A stretch of DNA of 40,250 nucleotides from an uncultured bacterium (GTDB lineage: Bacteria > Bacteroidota > Bacteroidia > Chitinophagales > CAIODY01), in assembly GCA_903857255.1 (NCBI GenBank), contig CAIODY010000008.1, positions 1 to 40,250 on the forward strand, read 5' to 3'. Shown one piece after another: positions 25,235 through 34,417 of this stretch. Position numbers and translations under genes: made by a program. Under the pieces are notes generated by a model. The model was given only the letters and a program-made list of their open reading frames with translations. It was not told where the DNA came from and did no database searches. How positions within the stretch are numbered: position 1 is the first letter of the stretch; each line of letters starts with the position of its first letter.

Positions 25235-27109
25235 ATGATAAAACAAATTAGAAATCTGCCACGATGGGTGATTTTCACAATTGATGTTTTAGTCATTTTG
25301 GCGGCTTATACTTTTGCTAATTTATTGCGCTTCAATTTTCATATTCCTGACAACGAATTAGCCACCATTTACAAAGCGTTTCCGTATGTGATTGGTGTGA
25401 GAATATTTTTCTTGTTTTTCTTTAAAACCTACGCTGGCATTATTTATTACACCAGCACCGAAGATGCCCAACGCATTTTTATTGCATCCACTTTCGGCAC
25501 TTTAATTTTTGGATTTATCAATTTCATTGCACACCATTTTCAAGGCTATTATTTGATTCCTTTTTCGGTGATGATTATTGATTTAGTGTTGTTAATTTTT
25601 ATGATGACAGCCTTTCGCTTATTTGTAAAAATCATCTATCTCGAAATTTCAAACAGCAAAAAAATAAAGGTAAACTGCTTGATTTACGGCACTTCGGATG
25701 CTGGTGTCATCATAAAAAATATGTTAGATAGAGATGAAGAACATGAGTATAATGTGATTGCATTTATTGATGACAACTTAAAAAAATCAAGATTAAAAAT
25801 TGAAGGTGTTAATATCAGAAGTGGCAATGACATTGAAAAAATTTTTGAAGAACATACTATCAATCAAGTGTTCATTGCTCAAAATATCAGTGCTGAAAAA
25901 AAGAAAAATTTGATTGAGTTGGCATTGAAATACAAATCGCAAGTGTTGCATGTGCCGCCGATGAATAAATGGATTAATGGCGAATTGAGCATCAAACAAA
26001 TCAGGCAGGTGAAGATTGAGGAATTGTTAGAACGCAATCCTATTCGATTAGATGAAGAAGAAATTAAAAAAGAATTATGCGGCAAAATTGTTTTGGTAAC
26101 TGGTGCTGCAGGTAGCATTGGCAGTGAGTTAGCAAGACAAATCATTCAATTTAATCCTAAAAAATTGTATTTGCTTGACCAAGCCGAAACACCTTTGTAT
26201 GAGTTGGAATTGGAACTAAAAGAATTGTGTTCGCAAGAAAAATTTGAAGCCGTTTTAGGTGATGTAAGAAATTATGAGCGAATGGAAAATGCTATCAGAA
26301 CTTTTCAGCCTGATATTATTTTCCATGCTGCGGCTTATAAACATGTGCCGATGATGGAAAGTAATCCATCTGAATCCATTTTAACGAATGTACTGGGAAG
26401 CAAAGTGGTGGCTGATTTGGCAGTGAAATATAAAGTTGGGAAAATGGTGATGGTGAGCACTGATAAAGCGGTGAACCCAACTAGTGTGATGGGCGCAAGC
26501 AAACGGATTGCTGAAATTTATGTGCAAGCATTGGATAAAATTTGTGCAGCAAAAAATGAAACTCGATTTGTAACAACTCGATTTGGAAACGTACTGGGTT
26601 CAAATGGTTCGGTGATTCCATTGTTCAGAAAACAGATTGAAGAAGGTGGTCCGATAACAGTTACACATCCTGAAATCACACGTTATTTTATGACAATTCC
26701 AGAGGCTTCGCAATTGGTGTTGGAAGCAGGTGCAATAGGTAAAGGCGGTGAGATTATGATTTTTGATATGGGCGAAAGTGTAAAGATTGCTGACCTTGCA
26801 AAGAAGATGATACGCTTGAGTGGATTGGAATTAGGAAAAGACATTCAGATACAATTTTCGGGTTTGCGACCTGGTGAAAAATTGTATGAAGAATTACTGA
26901 ACAACAATGAAAATACTTTGCCAACTCATCACGAAAAGATAATGGTAGCAAAGGTTAGAGAATACGAATACACCGAAATTAAACAACACATTGATGAACT
27001 GATTCAGTTGTTTAATACCCAAAACAATATGGCAATTGTTGCCAAAATGAAAGCCATCGTACCCGAATACGAAAGCAATAATTCAGTGTTTGAAAAGTTG
27101 GATAAATAA
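25235..27109 (+). CDS. PglF/WbpM/CapD-type nucleotide-sugar 4,6-dehydratase
   Basis: A membrane-bound UDP-N-acetylhexosamine 4,6-dehydratase of 624 residues for capsule, O-antigen or glycan precursors. Four N-terminal membrane segments cover about residues 12-135. A Rossmann-like CoA-binding-type domain follows (about 145-270), then the extended SDR domain from about 280. The cofactor motif is TGAAGSIGSEL (289-299). The active-site region is STDKAVNPTSVMGASKR, with Met419 in place of the usual SDR tyrosine and Lys423 kept; this substitution is normal for the PglF/CapD group. RPGEKLYEELL lies near the end. It sits between the phosphoglycosyl transferase (4 bases upstream) and uvrC (6 bases downstream), so all three are probably in one transcript. 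Confidence 0.9.
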   Translation: MIKQIRNLPRWVIFTIDVLVILAAYTFANLLRFNFHIPDNELATIYKAFPYVIGVRIFFLFFFKTYAGIIYYTSTEDAQRIFIASTFGTLIFGFINFIAHHFQGYYLIPFSVMIIDLVLLIFMMTAFRLFVKIIYLEISNSKKIKVNCLIYGTSDAGVIIKNMLDRDEEHEYNVIAFIDDNLKKSRLKIEGVNIRSGNDIEKIFEEHTINQVFIAQNISAEKKKNLIELALKYKSQVLHVPPMNKWINGELSIKQIRQVKIEELLERNPIRLDEEEIKKELCGKIVLVTGAAGSIGSELARQIIQFNPKKLYLLDQAETPLYELELELKELCSQEKFEAVLGDVRNYERMENAIRTFQPDIIFHAAAYKHVPMMESNPSESILTNVLGSKVVADLAVKYKVGKMVMVSTDKAVNPTSVMGASKRIAEIYVQALDKICAAKNETRFVTTRFGNVLGSNGSVIPLFRKQIEEGGPITVTHPEITRYFMTIPEASQLVLEAGAIGKGGEIMIFDMGESVKIADLAKKMIRLSGLELGKDIQIQFSGLRPGEKLYEELLNNNENTLPTHHEKIMVAKVREYEYTEIKQHIDELIQLFNTQNNMAIVAKMKAIVPEYESNNSVFEKLDK

Positions 27110-27115
27110 TTTCAA

Positions 27116-28927
27116 ATGACCTTAGATGAATTCAAACTCTTTCAGCCCCAATTGCCCAATCAGCCTGGTGTTTACCGATTTATTAATTCGGAAAATGTGA
27201 TTTTGTATGTAGGCAAAGCAAAGAATTTATGGAATCGTGTGAGCAGTTATTTTGTGAGTTTGAATGAAAAAAGTAGCCGCTTACAATTGATGATTAAGCA
27301 AGCTGTTCGCATTGAATTTACGATTGTGAATTCAGAAAATGAAGCCTTGTTGTTGGAAAACACTTTCATCAAAGAGCATCAACCCAAATACAATATTCAA
27401 CTGAAAGATGGCAAATCGTATCCATGGATTTGCATCAAAAAAGAACCATTCCCTCGTGTTTTTTCAACCCGAAAAATTATTAAAGATGGCTCGGAATATT
27501 TTGGACCTTATCCTTCAGGAACTGCTGTGTTCACAGTGTTGGAGGTGGCTAAACAATTATTTCCATTTCGCAGTTGTGCATTAAATCTTCAGCAAAAAAA
27601 CATTGAGCAGAAGAAATTTAAAGTTTGCTTGGAATATCACATTGGCAATTGCAAAGGTCCTTGCATTGGTGCACAAACTGAAAATGAATACAATGAATTT
27701 ATTCGTCAGTTTAAAAATATTATCAAAGGGCAAACGGCTGTGGTATCAGAGTTTTTGCAACATGAATTAGAAAATCAAGTAGAAAAATTAGAGTTTGAAA
27801 AAGCCGATTGGACAAAGAAAAAAATGGTGGCTTTAAAAACTTTTAAAGAAAAAAGTACGGTGGTTAGTCCAACGATTTCGAATGTGGATGTGTTCAGTTT
27901 GGTACAAGAAAATAATTTTGCTTTTGTCAATTATATGAAAGTGGTGAATGGTGCTATCAATCAAAGTTATAGCATTGAATTGAAAAAATATTTGGATGAA
28001 ACCAAAGAAGAATTGTTGGCTTATGCGATAGAATATTTACGAACAAAATTTGAAAGTCAATCACCTGAAATAGTTGTTCCGTTTGACTTACCCGACTTTG
28101 ACGAAAAAATAATTATCACCGTTCCTATCATTGGCGATAAAAAACATTTGCTCAATTTGAGTGAAAAAAATGCGATTTATTTCAGAGATAAATCGTTGTC
28201 GGCAAATCCTGATAACACCATGAAAACCGAAGATTTTTCGGTGCTGAAAGAATTGCAAAAAGATTTCAGATTGGCTGAGGTGCCATTTCATATTGAGTGT
28301 TTTGATAACTCTAATTTTCAAGGAGATTTTGCGGTGAGTGCAATGGTGGTTTTCAAAAATGGAAAGCCAAGCAAAAAAGATTATCGTCATTTTAATATCA
28401 AAACAGTTGATGGTCCGAATGACTTTGCTTCGATGGAAGAAGTCATCGAACGCCGCTACAGTCGCTTAATTGCCGAAGCTGGTGAATTACCGCAATTGAT
28501 TTTAATTGACGGTGGCAAAGGACAATTATCATCAGCATACAGTGTTTTGAAGAAATTAGATTTGGTGGGGAAAGTTGGTTTGGCTTCCATCGCAAAAAAA
28601 TTAGAAGAAATTTATGTACCCAACGACCCAATACCATTGCATGTTTCAAAGAAATCAGCTTCGCTAAAATTGTTGCAATATTTACGTGATGAAGCGCATC
28701 GTTTTGGTATTACGCATCATCGTAAAAAAAGAGATAAAGCAACTTTACTTCCGCAATTAGAAAAAATAAAAGGCATTGGTCAGTCAACGAATACCAAGCT
28801 ACTCAAGCATTTCAGGTCGGTTGAGAAAATTCGTCAAGCTTCTTATGATGAAGTAGCTGCGATTGTTGGATTTCAAAAAGCACAAGTGGTGGTGGAAGGA
28901 TTGAAAAGACAAGATGGTAGTTTATGA
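27116..28927 (+). CDS. uvrC: UvrABC excinuclease subunit C
   Basis: Makes both incisions in nucleotide excision repair, together with UvrA and UvrB. The N-terminal GIY-YIG nuclease (about 15-95) is seen in QPGVYRFINSENVILYVGKAKN. A UvrB-binding UVR helix region lies near 205-240. The RNase H-like nuclease has IECFDNSNFQG with Asp395 and LILIDGGKGQ with Asp465. A helix-hairpin-helix pair follows at about 555-600 (KIKGIGQSTNTKLLKHF). The 603-residue length is normal. The motif reads FDNSNFQG instead of the common FDISH; Asp395 is unaffected. It starts 6 bases after the dehydratase gene, so it is probably read through from the glycan genes, with which it has no functional link. Confidence 0.94.
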   Translation: MTLDEFKLFQPQLPNQPGVYRFINSENVILYVGKAKNLWNRVSSYFVSLNEKSSRLQLMIKQAVRIEFTIVNSENEALLLENTFIKEHQPKYNIQLKDGKSYPWICIKKEPFPRVFSTRKIIKDGSEYFGPYPSGTAVFTVLEVAKQLFPFRSCALNLQQKNIEQKKFKVCLEYHIGNCKGPCIGAQTENEYNEFIRQFKNIIKGQTAVVSEFLQHELENQVEKLEFEKADWTKKKMVALKTFKEKSTVVSPTISNVDVFSLVQENNFAFVNYMKVVNGAINQSYSIELKKYLDETKEELLAYAIEYLRTKFESQSPEIVVPFDLPDFDEKIIITVPIIGDKKHLLNLSEKNAIYFRDKSLSANPDNTMKTEDFSVLKELQKDFRLAEVPFHIECFDNSNFQGDFAVSAMVVFKNGKPSKKDYRHFNIKTVDGPNDFASMEEVIERRYSRLIAEAGELPQLILIDGGKGQLSSAYSVLKKLDLVGKVGLASIAKKLEEIYVPNDPIPLHVSKKSASLKLLQYLRDEAHRFGITHHRKKRDKATLLPQLEKIKGIGQSTNTKLLKHFRSVEKIRQASYDEVAAIVGFQKAQVVVEGLKRQDGSL

Positions 28928-28949
28928 AGTAAAAGTTTGTCAAATTGTA

Positions 28950-30266
28950 TTACCTCTTCAACTTTACATCCATCGCATCTCTCAAGGCTTCGCCTAAAAT
29001 ATTATAAACCAACACGGTTAAAAAAATACATAAACCTGGAAACACAACCAGCCACCAAGCCTGAAAATTTTCTCTGCCCGAATTAATTAGCGAACCCCAA
29101 GTTACTTGTTCAACAGGCACGCCAACGCCTAAAAAAGACAAACTCGATTCAATTAAAATTGCCGAAGCAATACCAAACGAAATACTTACTAAAGCAGGTG
29201 CAACGGTATTTGGCAGCGCATGACGAAATATGATTTGCAAATGTTTCAGTCCTAAAACTTCAGCTGCCTGAATAAATTCTGCATTGCGCAAACGCAGCAT
29301 TTCAGCCCGAATAAATCTTGCAATTTGTGTCCATTGTACCAATGCGATGATGCAAATCAAATTCAGCATGGAAGGTTTTGCAATAGCAGCTATAGTAATA
29401 ATCAATAATAATGTTGGCAATGAAACTACTACTTCAATAGTTCGTGAAATAATATTGTCTAAAGGAATTGGAATAACTGAATTGAGAAAAGCAATTTTAC
29501 TCAACACTTTTCCGATGAAATAAAAAATACCAAGCACCAATAAAAAAATCAACCCACAAAAAAGCAATTGAGTGAAAAATGAAAATGAATTTTCATCTAA
29601 CAAATTCCAAGAAATATCAAATGCATAAAACCATGCAAAAACCAATCCTATCAATAAACTCAACACGATTCCTTTTTGCAATTTTATTTTATCATCACCA
29701 AAGTAGCCAGCAATTAATCCAATAAATATTCCAATCATCGATGCTATCAACATAGAAAAAACACCACCCAATAATGAAACTGAAGCGCCATAAATCAAGC
29801 CGCTCAAAACATCTTCGCCACGTTTATTCGTTCCTAAAAAATGTCGGAATCGAAATGGCATTTCAACTATTTCACCATTTGCATTTTTAAATTGCTGTTC
29901 CTCATTTGGTGATTTGTAATTTGAATTTAAAATATCCGAAGTATTGGCTGAATAAGCTATTGGAGGAAATATTGCCGATTCATAATTCAAGTGTTTCCAG
30001 TCAATTTGTTCAACATTCATCATCTCACTTTTTCCATTCGCATCAAAAAATTCAACCTGATTTTTCAAACTTAACAATGGAAAATAGGCGTGTTGATTCA
30101 CACTAATATAAAATGGTTTATCATTTGCCAACCAAGGTGCAAAGACAGCCAATGCAACAAAAAAGACTAACAACCAAATTGCAGCAAAAGCAATTTTATT
30201 TTGCTTGAGCTGTTGCCAAGTGTGTCGGCGAAAGCTGAATGGTTTTATGTTTTGAGTTTTGTTCAA
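28950..30266 (-). CDS. oligopeptide-type ABC transporter permease (OppC-like)
   Basis: The second permease of a peptide/nickel-type ABC importer, in the inner membrane. The family N-terminal segment (about 26-44) and the typical GTNKRGEDVLSGLIYGASVSL (144-164) are present, as is the cytoplasmic EAA loop EFIQAAEVLGLKHLQIIFRH that contacts the ATPase. At 438 residues it is about 130 longer than E. coli OppC. The extra length comes from a periplasmic segment at about 48-140 and an insertion at about 195-275 with two added hydrophobic stretches after GYFGDD. Its start is 3 bases from the stop of the OppB-like gene upstream. The ATPase genes are absent here. It converges with uvrC, 22 bases away. 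Confidence 0.85.
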   Translation of the reverse strand: MNKTQNIKPFSFRRHTWQQLKQNKIAFAAIWLLVFFVALAVFAPWLANDKPFYISVNQHAYFPLLSLKNQVEFFDANGKSEMMNVEQIDWKHLNYESAIFPPIAYSANTSDILNSNYKSPNEEQQFKNANGEIVEMPFRFRHFLGTNKRGEDVLSGLIYGASVSLLGGVFSMLIASMIGIFIGLIAGYFGDDKIKLQKGIVLSLLIGLVFAWFYAFDISWNLLDENSFSFFTQLLFCGLIFLLVLGIFYFIGKVLSKIAFLNSVIPIPLDNIISRTIEVVVSLPTLLLIITIAAIAKPSMLNLICIIALVQWTQIARFIRAEMLRLRNAEFIQAAEVLGLKHLQIIFRHALPNTVAPALVSISFGIASAILIESSLSFLGVGVPVEQVTWGSLINSGRENFQAWWLVVFPGLCIFLTVLVYNILGEALRDAMDVKLKR

Positions 30267-30269
30267 AAT

Positions 30270-31445
30270 TTACTTTTCAAATTTTATTCTTGGGTCAACC
30301 ATTGCATATAAAATGTCGCTTACCAAATATCCCAACATCGTTAAAAAACCAGTAATGGTGAACACTGCAACAATCACTGGATAATCATGATTGCCAATTG
30401 CCTGATAAATGCTAAAGCCCATTCCAGGCAATGTAAACACCGTTTCTAAAATCACACTGCCACCAATTGCCATCGGAAAAACGTTGGCAAAAACAGTGAT
30501 AATCGGCAACAAAGAATTTCGGAAAGCATGCTTCCAAATCACAGTTTTTTCTGACAATCCTTTTGCTCGTGCTGTTCGAATAAAATCCATACTTAAAGTC
30601 TCCAACATGCCTACTCTCATAGTTCTTGACAAGAATGCGATGCTACTATAAGTGAAACAAATGATGGGTAAAATCAAATAGGGCAAAGTGATTTTTACTT
30701 TTTCAAACCATGAAATTCCTTCTGTAAATCCTTCCACAGGCTTCACACCTGATGAAGGTAAAACATTGATTACATCTGGGTTTGAAAAGGTCATCATCAA
30801 TAATGTTGCTATCCAAAAAGCAGGCAAAGCTGGCAACATAAAAACTAAAATACTCACTATTTTTTCCAATCGTGTTCCTTTTTTTGAAGCAGCAAATACG
30901 CCCAATGGAATACTAATTAAATAAGCTATGAGAATTGAACATAAGCTGAAAAACAAACTCCATGGCAGTTTCTCACTGATTAAATCAGCTATTTTTTGTT
31001 GTGTAATAATTGAAATTCCGAAATCCCCCCGAAGAATTCCTTTAGTGGTTTCGCCATCACCAAATAACCACCGATGATATTGATTGTGAAAATGAAATGA
31101 AATTTTTGGAATAAATTTTTGAAAACCAGCGTTGCTCAAAATTTTATTTTCTGCAATTTTTCTTTCGTCATTATCTGTGATTTGCTGCAACGAATCAGGC
31201 AATACAGATGATTGCATCGAAAAATAAAATAGTGGCAAATCCAATCCCAGTTTGTGTTTCCAGAATTTCACTAAGTCATTATGATTAGCCGAAGTGGCAG
31301 ATTCTTCGCCGCCACCTTGTGTTGAACTAATAATTCTTTCAACTGGATTTCCCGGCGATTTTACACTAATGACAAACGCTAACAAAGATATTATTATCAA
31401 TGTTGGGATGAAAAACAATAAGCGTTTTAAAATGTAGCGCAGCAT
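30270..31445 (-). CDS. oligopeptide-type ABC transporter permease (OppB-like)
   Basis: The first permease of the same importer, 391 residues. It opens with MLRYILKRLLFFIPTLIIIS, the classic start of OppB/DppB proteins. The core has ISIPLGVFAASKKGTRLEK, LLPSSGVKPVEG-like loops, and the EAA loop DFIRTARAKGLSEKTVIWKH, followed by the typical ending GDHDYPVI-like NHDYPVIVAVFTITG and DPRIKFEK. A periplasmic loop of about 90 residues after the first helix is longer than in E. coli. The gene order binding protein, OppB, OppC, with 6 and 3 bases between genes, makes one operon. The substrate is probably peptides, but nickel or opine-type ligands cannot be excluded. Confidence 0.87.
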   Translation of the reverse strand: MLRYILKRLLFFIPTLIIISLLAFVISVKSPGNPVERIISSTQGGGEESATSANHNDLVKFWKHKLGLDLPLFYFSMQSSVLPDSLQQITDNDERKIAENKILSNAGFQKFIPKISFHFHNQYHRWLFGDGETTKGILRGDFGISIITQQKIADLISEKLPWSLFFSLCSILIAYLISIPLGVFAASKKGTRLEKIVSILVFMLPALPAFWIATLLMMTFSNPDVINVLPSSGVKPVEGFTEGISWFEKVKITLPYLILPIICFTYSSIAFLSRTMRVGMLETLSMDFIRTARAKGLSEKTVIWKHAFRNSLLPIITVFANVFPMAIGGSVILETVFTLPGMGFSIYQAIGNHDYPVIVAVFTITGFLTMLGYLVSDILYAMVDPRIKFEK

Positions 31446-31451
31446 TATTTT

Positions 31452-33326
31452 TTAATTAGCACTTACGCCATTTTTCATTTCATTGCCACCAGAAAACAAG
31501 AGTTTCAAATTGTTCAAAGCCACGTAAGGTTTTTGCAAATAAATATTTGAATTACCAAATCGTTTGTGCAACACTACTCTTCGTGTGTTGGCATTTAAGA
31601 GAATATAAGGTTGTTCATCATACACCATTTTCTGAAAACGTTTTACCATCGGAATTCGTTTGGTATCATCCACCGTAAAGCGACATGAATCAATCAACGC
31701 ATCCGAGTTTGCATCGCCGAACCCGCTGTAATTATCACCATGTTTTTCCCATGCTTCTGTTTTCCAAAGTTGCGAAAAATCATCTGCGCCGCTGTATCCG
31801 CCCCATACGCCCATTGCCAAATCGAAATCATGTGCTCTGCATTTTTCTTTCCAAACCGGTAATTCAACAGCGTTCAAATTTAGCTTGATGCCAGCTTTTG
31901 CATACGATTCAGCAATCATCGTTGCCATATCTTTCCACTCTACTTGGTTGTTTAAAATGTTGATGTCCATTTCCATTTTTACTTTTTTTCCATCCACCAT
32001 TTTATCTCTGAAACCATCACCATCTGAATCTTTCCAACCTGCATCATCCAATATTTTTTTTGCTTTTTCAATGTCGTAAGCAATCAAACTTAAATCAACA
32101 TTATATTCTTTTTTCATCGGCGAAACCACTGATACCATGCGTTTCGGCACACCTTTAAATACCACATTCAAAATATCATCAACAGGCGTAAGCAATGCTA
32201 AGGCACGGCGAACATTTTTATCCGTCATGATTTTTTTATGCTTCACACCATCAGGTTTTGTGTTCAAAGCAACATAAGTATAATTGAAAGTGTTGAGAAA
32301 ATAATTATGATAATTACTATTGAAATTACTATCCGAACGAAGCTGAAACAATTGCCCAATCGAGATGGCAGAACTCACATCCAACTTTTGCGATTTGAAT
32401 TCCAACAAAGTTGAATTTGGGTCTTTATTGATTTTGAAAATGATTTTTTCGGGTAATGCTTTATCATCTAATTTATCTGAATTGGCAGCCCAATAATTTT
32501 TCTTTTTCTCTAAAATGATAGATTGACCATGTTCCCAACTTACTACTTTATAAGGTCCAGCCCCAGTCATGAAAGCCACGTCCATTCCATATTTCGCATC
32601 ATTATACGCTGTAGCCCAAGCAGATAAATTTTTATCATTTTCTGCTTTGAAATTTTTATCGCTGAATTGTGCCAATGAAAATTTATCCAATACATTTTGC
32701 TTATCAAAAAAAGTTTTTTGCAACATTGGATAATCAATCATAAAGTCAGCATTTTGAACATATTCACGAACCATCACCAAAGTAAATTTCAATGGATTGC
32801 TTTTATCTAACACCACATCTTTTAAATTCTCTAAATAACTTTTGCTCTGCGGATTGTTGACCAATGGGCATTTCAACACTTTGAAAGTGAATTCAATATC
32901 TTTAGCAGTGATTGCTTCGCCATTATCCCACTTAGCTTCAGGTCGCAATTCGTAAGTGTATTCTAATTTATTGGCAGAAATTGTAGGGTAATCTTTAGCT
33001 AAATCAGGAACAAAATTTAATTTTTCCAATCCATAGCGCATCAAATATTTTTGAGTGTATTGATTGATAATATTTCTTGGCTCATCGCCACCGTTGGATG
33101 GATGCAGCGTTGCAGGTTCACCGGGAAAATGAACAACCACCATGTTTTCTTTGCTCCAACTTTCTTTCCATTCCGCATCTTCATTATGAATAAATTTTTC
33201 ACCGTTTGCACCAGTGAAAATTTCTTTATTGCTAATTGAATTTTCGATTTTATTTTTTTTTGAACCACAGCCGCAAGAGTAAGCCAACAAAGCAATCGCT
33301 GGTAATAGGAAAAAATATTTTTTCAT
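31452..33326 (-). CDS. peptide ABC transporter substrate-binding lipoprotein
   Basis: A family 5 solute-binding protein (OppA/DppA type) of 624 residues that would capture peptides in the periplasm and pass them to the two permeases encoded downstream. A lipoprotein signal ends in AYSC with Cys18 as the anchor. Family hallmarks include LAKDYPTISANKLEYTYELR, KWDNGEAITAKDIEFTFKVL, PYKVVSWEHGQSIILEKKKN, VRRALALLTPVDDILN and LDDAGWKDSDGDGFRDK. I chose the ATG at 33326; a TTG two codons upstream adds nothing. It is longer than E. coli OppA (543 residues). It is the first gene of a three-gene operon, with a 142-base gap to the divergent LpxD-like gene. Confidence 0.88.
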   Translation of the reverse strand: MKKYFFLLPAIALLAYSCGCGSKKNKIENSISNKEIFTGANGEKFIHNEDAEWKESWSKENMVVVHFPGEPATLHPSNGGDEPRNIINQYTQKYLMRYGLEKLNFVPDLAKDYPTISANKLEYTYELRPEAKWDNGEAITAKDIEFTFKVLKCPLVNNPQSKSYLENLKDVVLDKSNPLKFTLVMVREYVQNADFMIDYPMLQKTFFDKQNVLDKFSLAQFSDKNFKAENDKNLSAWATAYNDAKYGMDVAFMTGAGPYKVVSWEHGQSIILEKKKNYWAANSDKLDDKALPEKIIFKINKDPNSTLLEFKSQKLDVSSAISIGQLFQLRSDSNFNSNYHNYFLNTFNYTYVALNTKPDGVKHKKIMTDKNVRRALALLTPVDDILNVVFKGVPKRMVSVVSPMKKEYNVDLSLIAYDIEKAKKILDDAGWKDSDGDGFRDKMVDGKKVKMEMDINILNNQVEWKDMATMIAESYAKAGIKLNLNAVELPVWKEKCRAHDFDLAMGVWGGYSGADDFSQLWKTEAWEKHGDNYSGFGDANSDALIDSCRFTVDDTKRIPMVKRFQKMVYDEQPYILLNANTRRVVLHKRFGNSNIYLQKPYVALNNLKLLFSGGNEMKNGVSAN

Positions 33327-33412
33327 TTGCAAAAATTTATTCTGAAAAATTAGTTGAATAAAATTTGGAACAACATTTTAATTCGCTTTTACTTTAAACA
33401 AAGGCTTGTGAG

Positions 33413-33447
33413 TTGTTGAGAAAAAGAAATTTTAGGTAGTATGTTTG
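33413..33447 (+). promoter_or_regulatory. candidate promoter of the LpxD-like gene
   Basis: TATGTTTG at 33440-33447 matches TAnnTTTG exactly. A TTGTTG at 33413-33418 ends 21 bases upstream as the -33 element. The ATG at 33469 follows with a leader of about 15 bases. This is one of the cleaner promoter matches in the window. Confidence 0.55.
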
Positions 33448-33468
33448 CCGTATAATTTTTGAAAATTT

Positions 33469-34392
33469 ATGAAATTACAAACACCGATTTCGGTTGTAAA
33501 AATTGCTGAAATGATTTCAGCAAAATTATTGGGTAATGAAAAAAATATGTTGGAAGGCATCAACGAAATTCACATGGTGGAAGCAGGTGATTTAACTTTT
33601 GTTGACCATCCAAAATATTATGACAAGTCGCTAAATTCAGCAGCAACAATAGTTTTGATAAATAAAGAAGTGGAAGTGCCACAAGGAAAAACTTTGTTGG
33701 TGAGCGATGACCCGTTTCGAGATTATATTTTTTTGGTGAAACAATTCCATCCATTTGAAAAATCAACGCAACATATTTCACCATCTGCAACAATTGGCGA
33801 AGGAACACATTTGCAACCGGGTGTGTTTGTGGGCAATCATGTGAAAATTGGTAAGAATTGTTTGCTACATGCCAACGTGAGTATTTATGATTTTTGCGAA
33901 ATCGGCGATAACGTTACCATCCATAGTGGAACAGTTATTGGCGGCGATGCATTTTATTATAAGAAGAGAACTACGCCAAAAACATTTTACGATAAAATGG
34001 AATCATGCGGCAGAGTGATTATTCACGACAATGTTGAAATCGGTGCCGGATGCACGATTGATAAAGGAGTTTCGGGCGATACTGTGATTGGCTGGGGAAC
34101 AAAAATTGATAATCAAGTTCACATTGGGCATGACACCGTGGTTGGAAAAAATTGTTTGTTTGCAGCACAGGTAGGTATTGCAGGCGTTACTAAAATTGAA
34201 GATGGTGTAATTCTTTGGGGACAAGTTGGTGTAAATAAAGATTTAGTGATTGGTGAAAATGCCATCGTGTATGCACAAAGCGGCGTACCTAAAAGCATTG
34301 AAGGCAACAAAGTTTATTTTGGTTCGCCAGTGCAAGAAGCTCGTGAAAAAATGAAAGAGTTGGCGATGTTGAAACAGATGACGAAGAAATAG
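33469..34392 (+). CDS. LpxD-like UDP-3-O-acylglucosamine N-acyltransferase
   Basis: A left-handed beta-helix acyltransferase of 307 residues. LpxD adds a 3-hydroxyacyl chain from acyl-ACP to UDP-3-O-acylglucosamine in lipid A synthesis. The N-terminal uridine-binding domain (about 1-95) includes EAGDLTFVDHPKYY. Hexapeptide repeats run from about 100 to 270. The family motif IHSGTVIGGDAFYY, GRVIIHDNVEIGAGCTIDKG and VHIGHDTVVG place the catalytic His at 221. A C-terminal helix ends the protein. It is shorter than E. coli LpxD (341). It stands alone, without lpxC, fabZ or lpxA. Bacteroidota genomes often carry a second LpxD-like gene outside the lpx cluster, and this may be that copy, in which case its acceptor could differ. 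Confidence 0.78.
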   Translation: MKLQTPISVVKIAEMISAKLLGNEKNMLEGINEIHMVEAGDLTFVDHPKYYDKSLNSAATIVLINKEVEVPQGKTLLVSDDPFRDYIFLVKQFHPFEKSTQHISPSATIGEGTHLQPGVFVGNHVKIGKNCLLHANVSIYDFCEIGDNVTIHSGTVIGGDAFYYKKRTTPKTFYDKMESCGRVIIHDNVEIGAGCTIDKGVSGDTVIGWGTKIDNQVHIGHDTVVGKNCLFAAQVGIAGVTKIEDGVILWGQVGVNKDLVIGENAIVYAQSGVPKSIEGNKVYFGSPVQEAREKMKELAMLKQMTKK

Positions 34393-34417
34393 TTATAGTG
34401 TTAAGAATTTAAAATCC

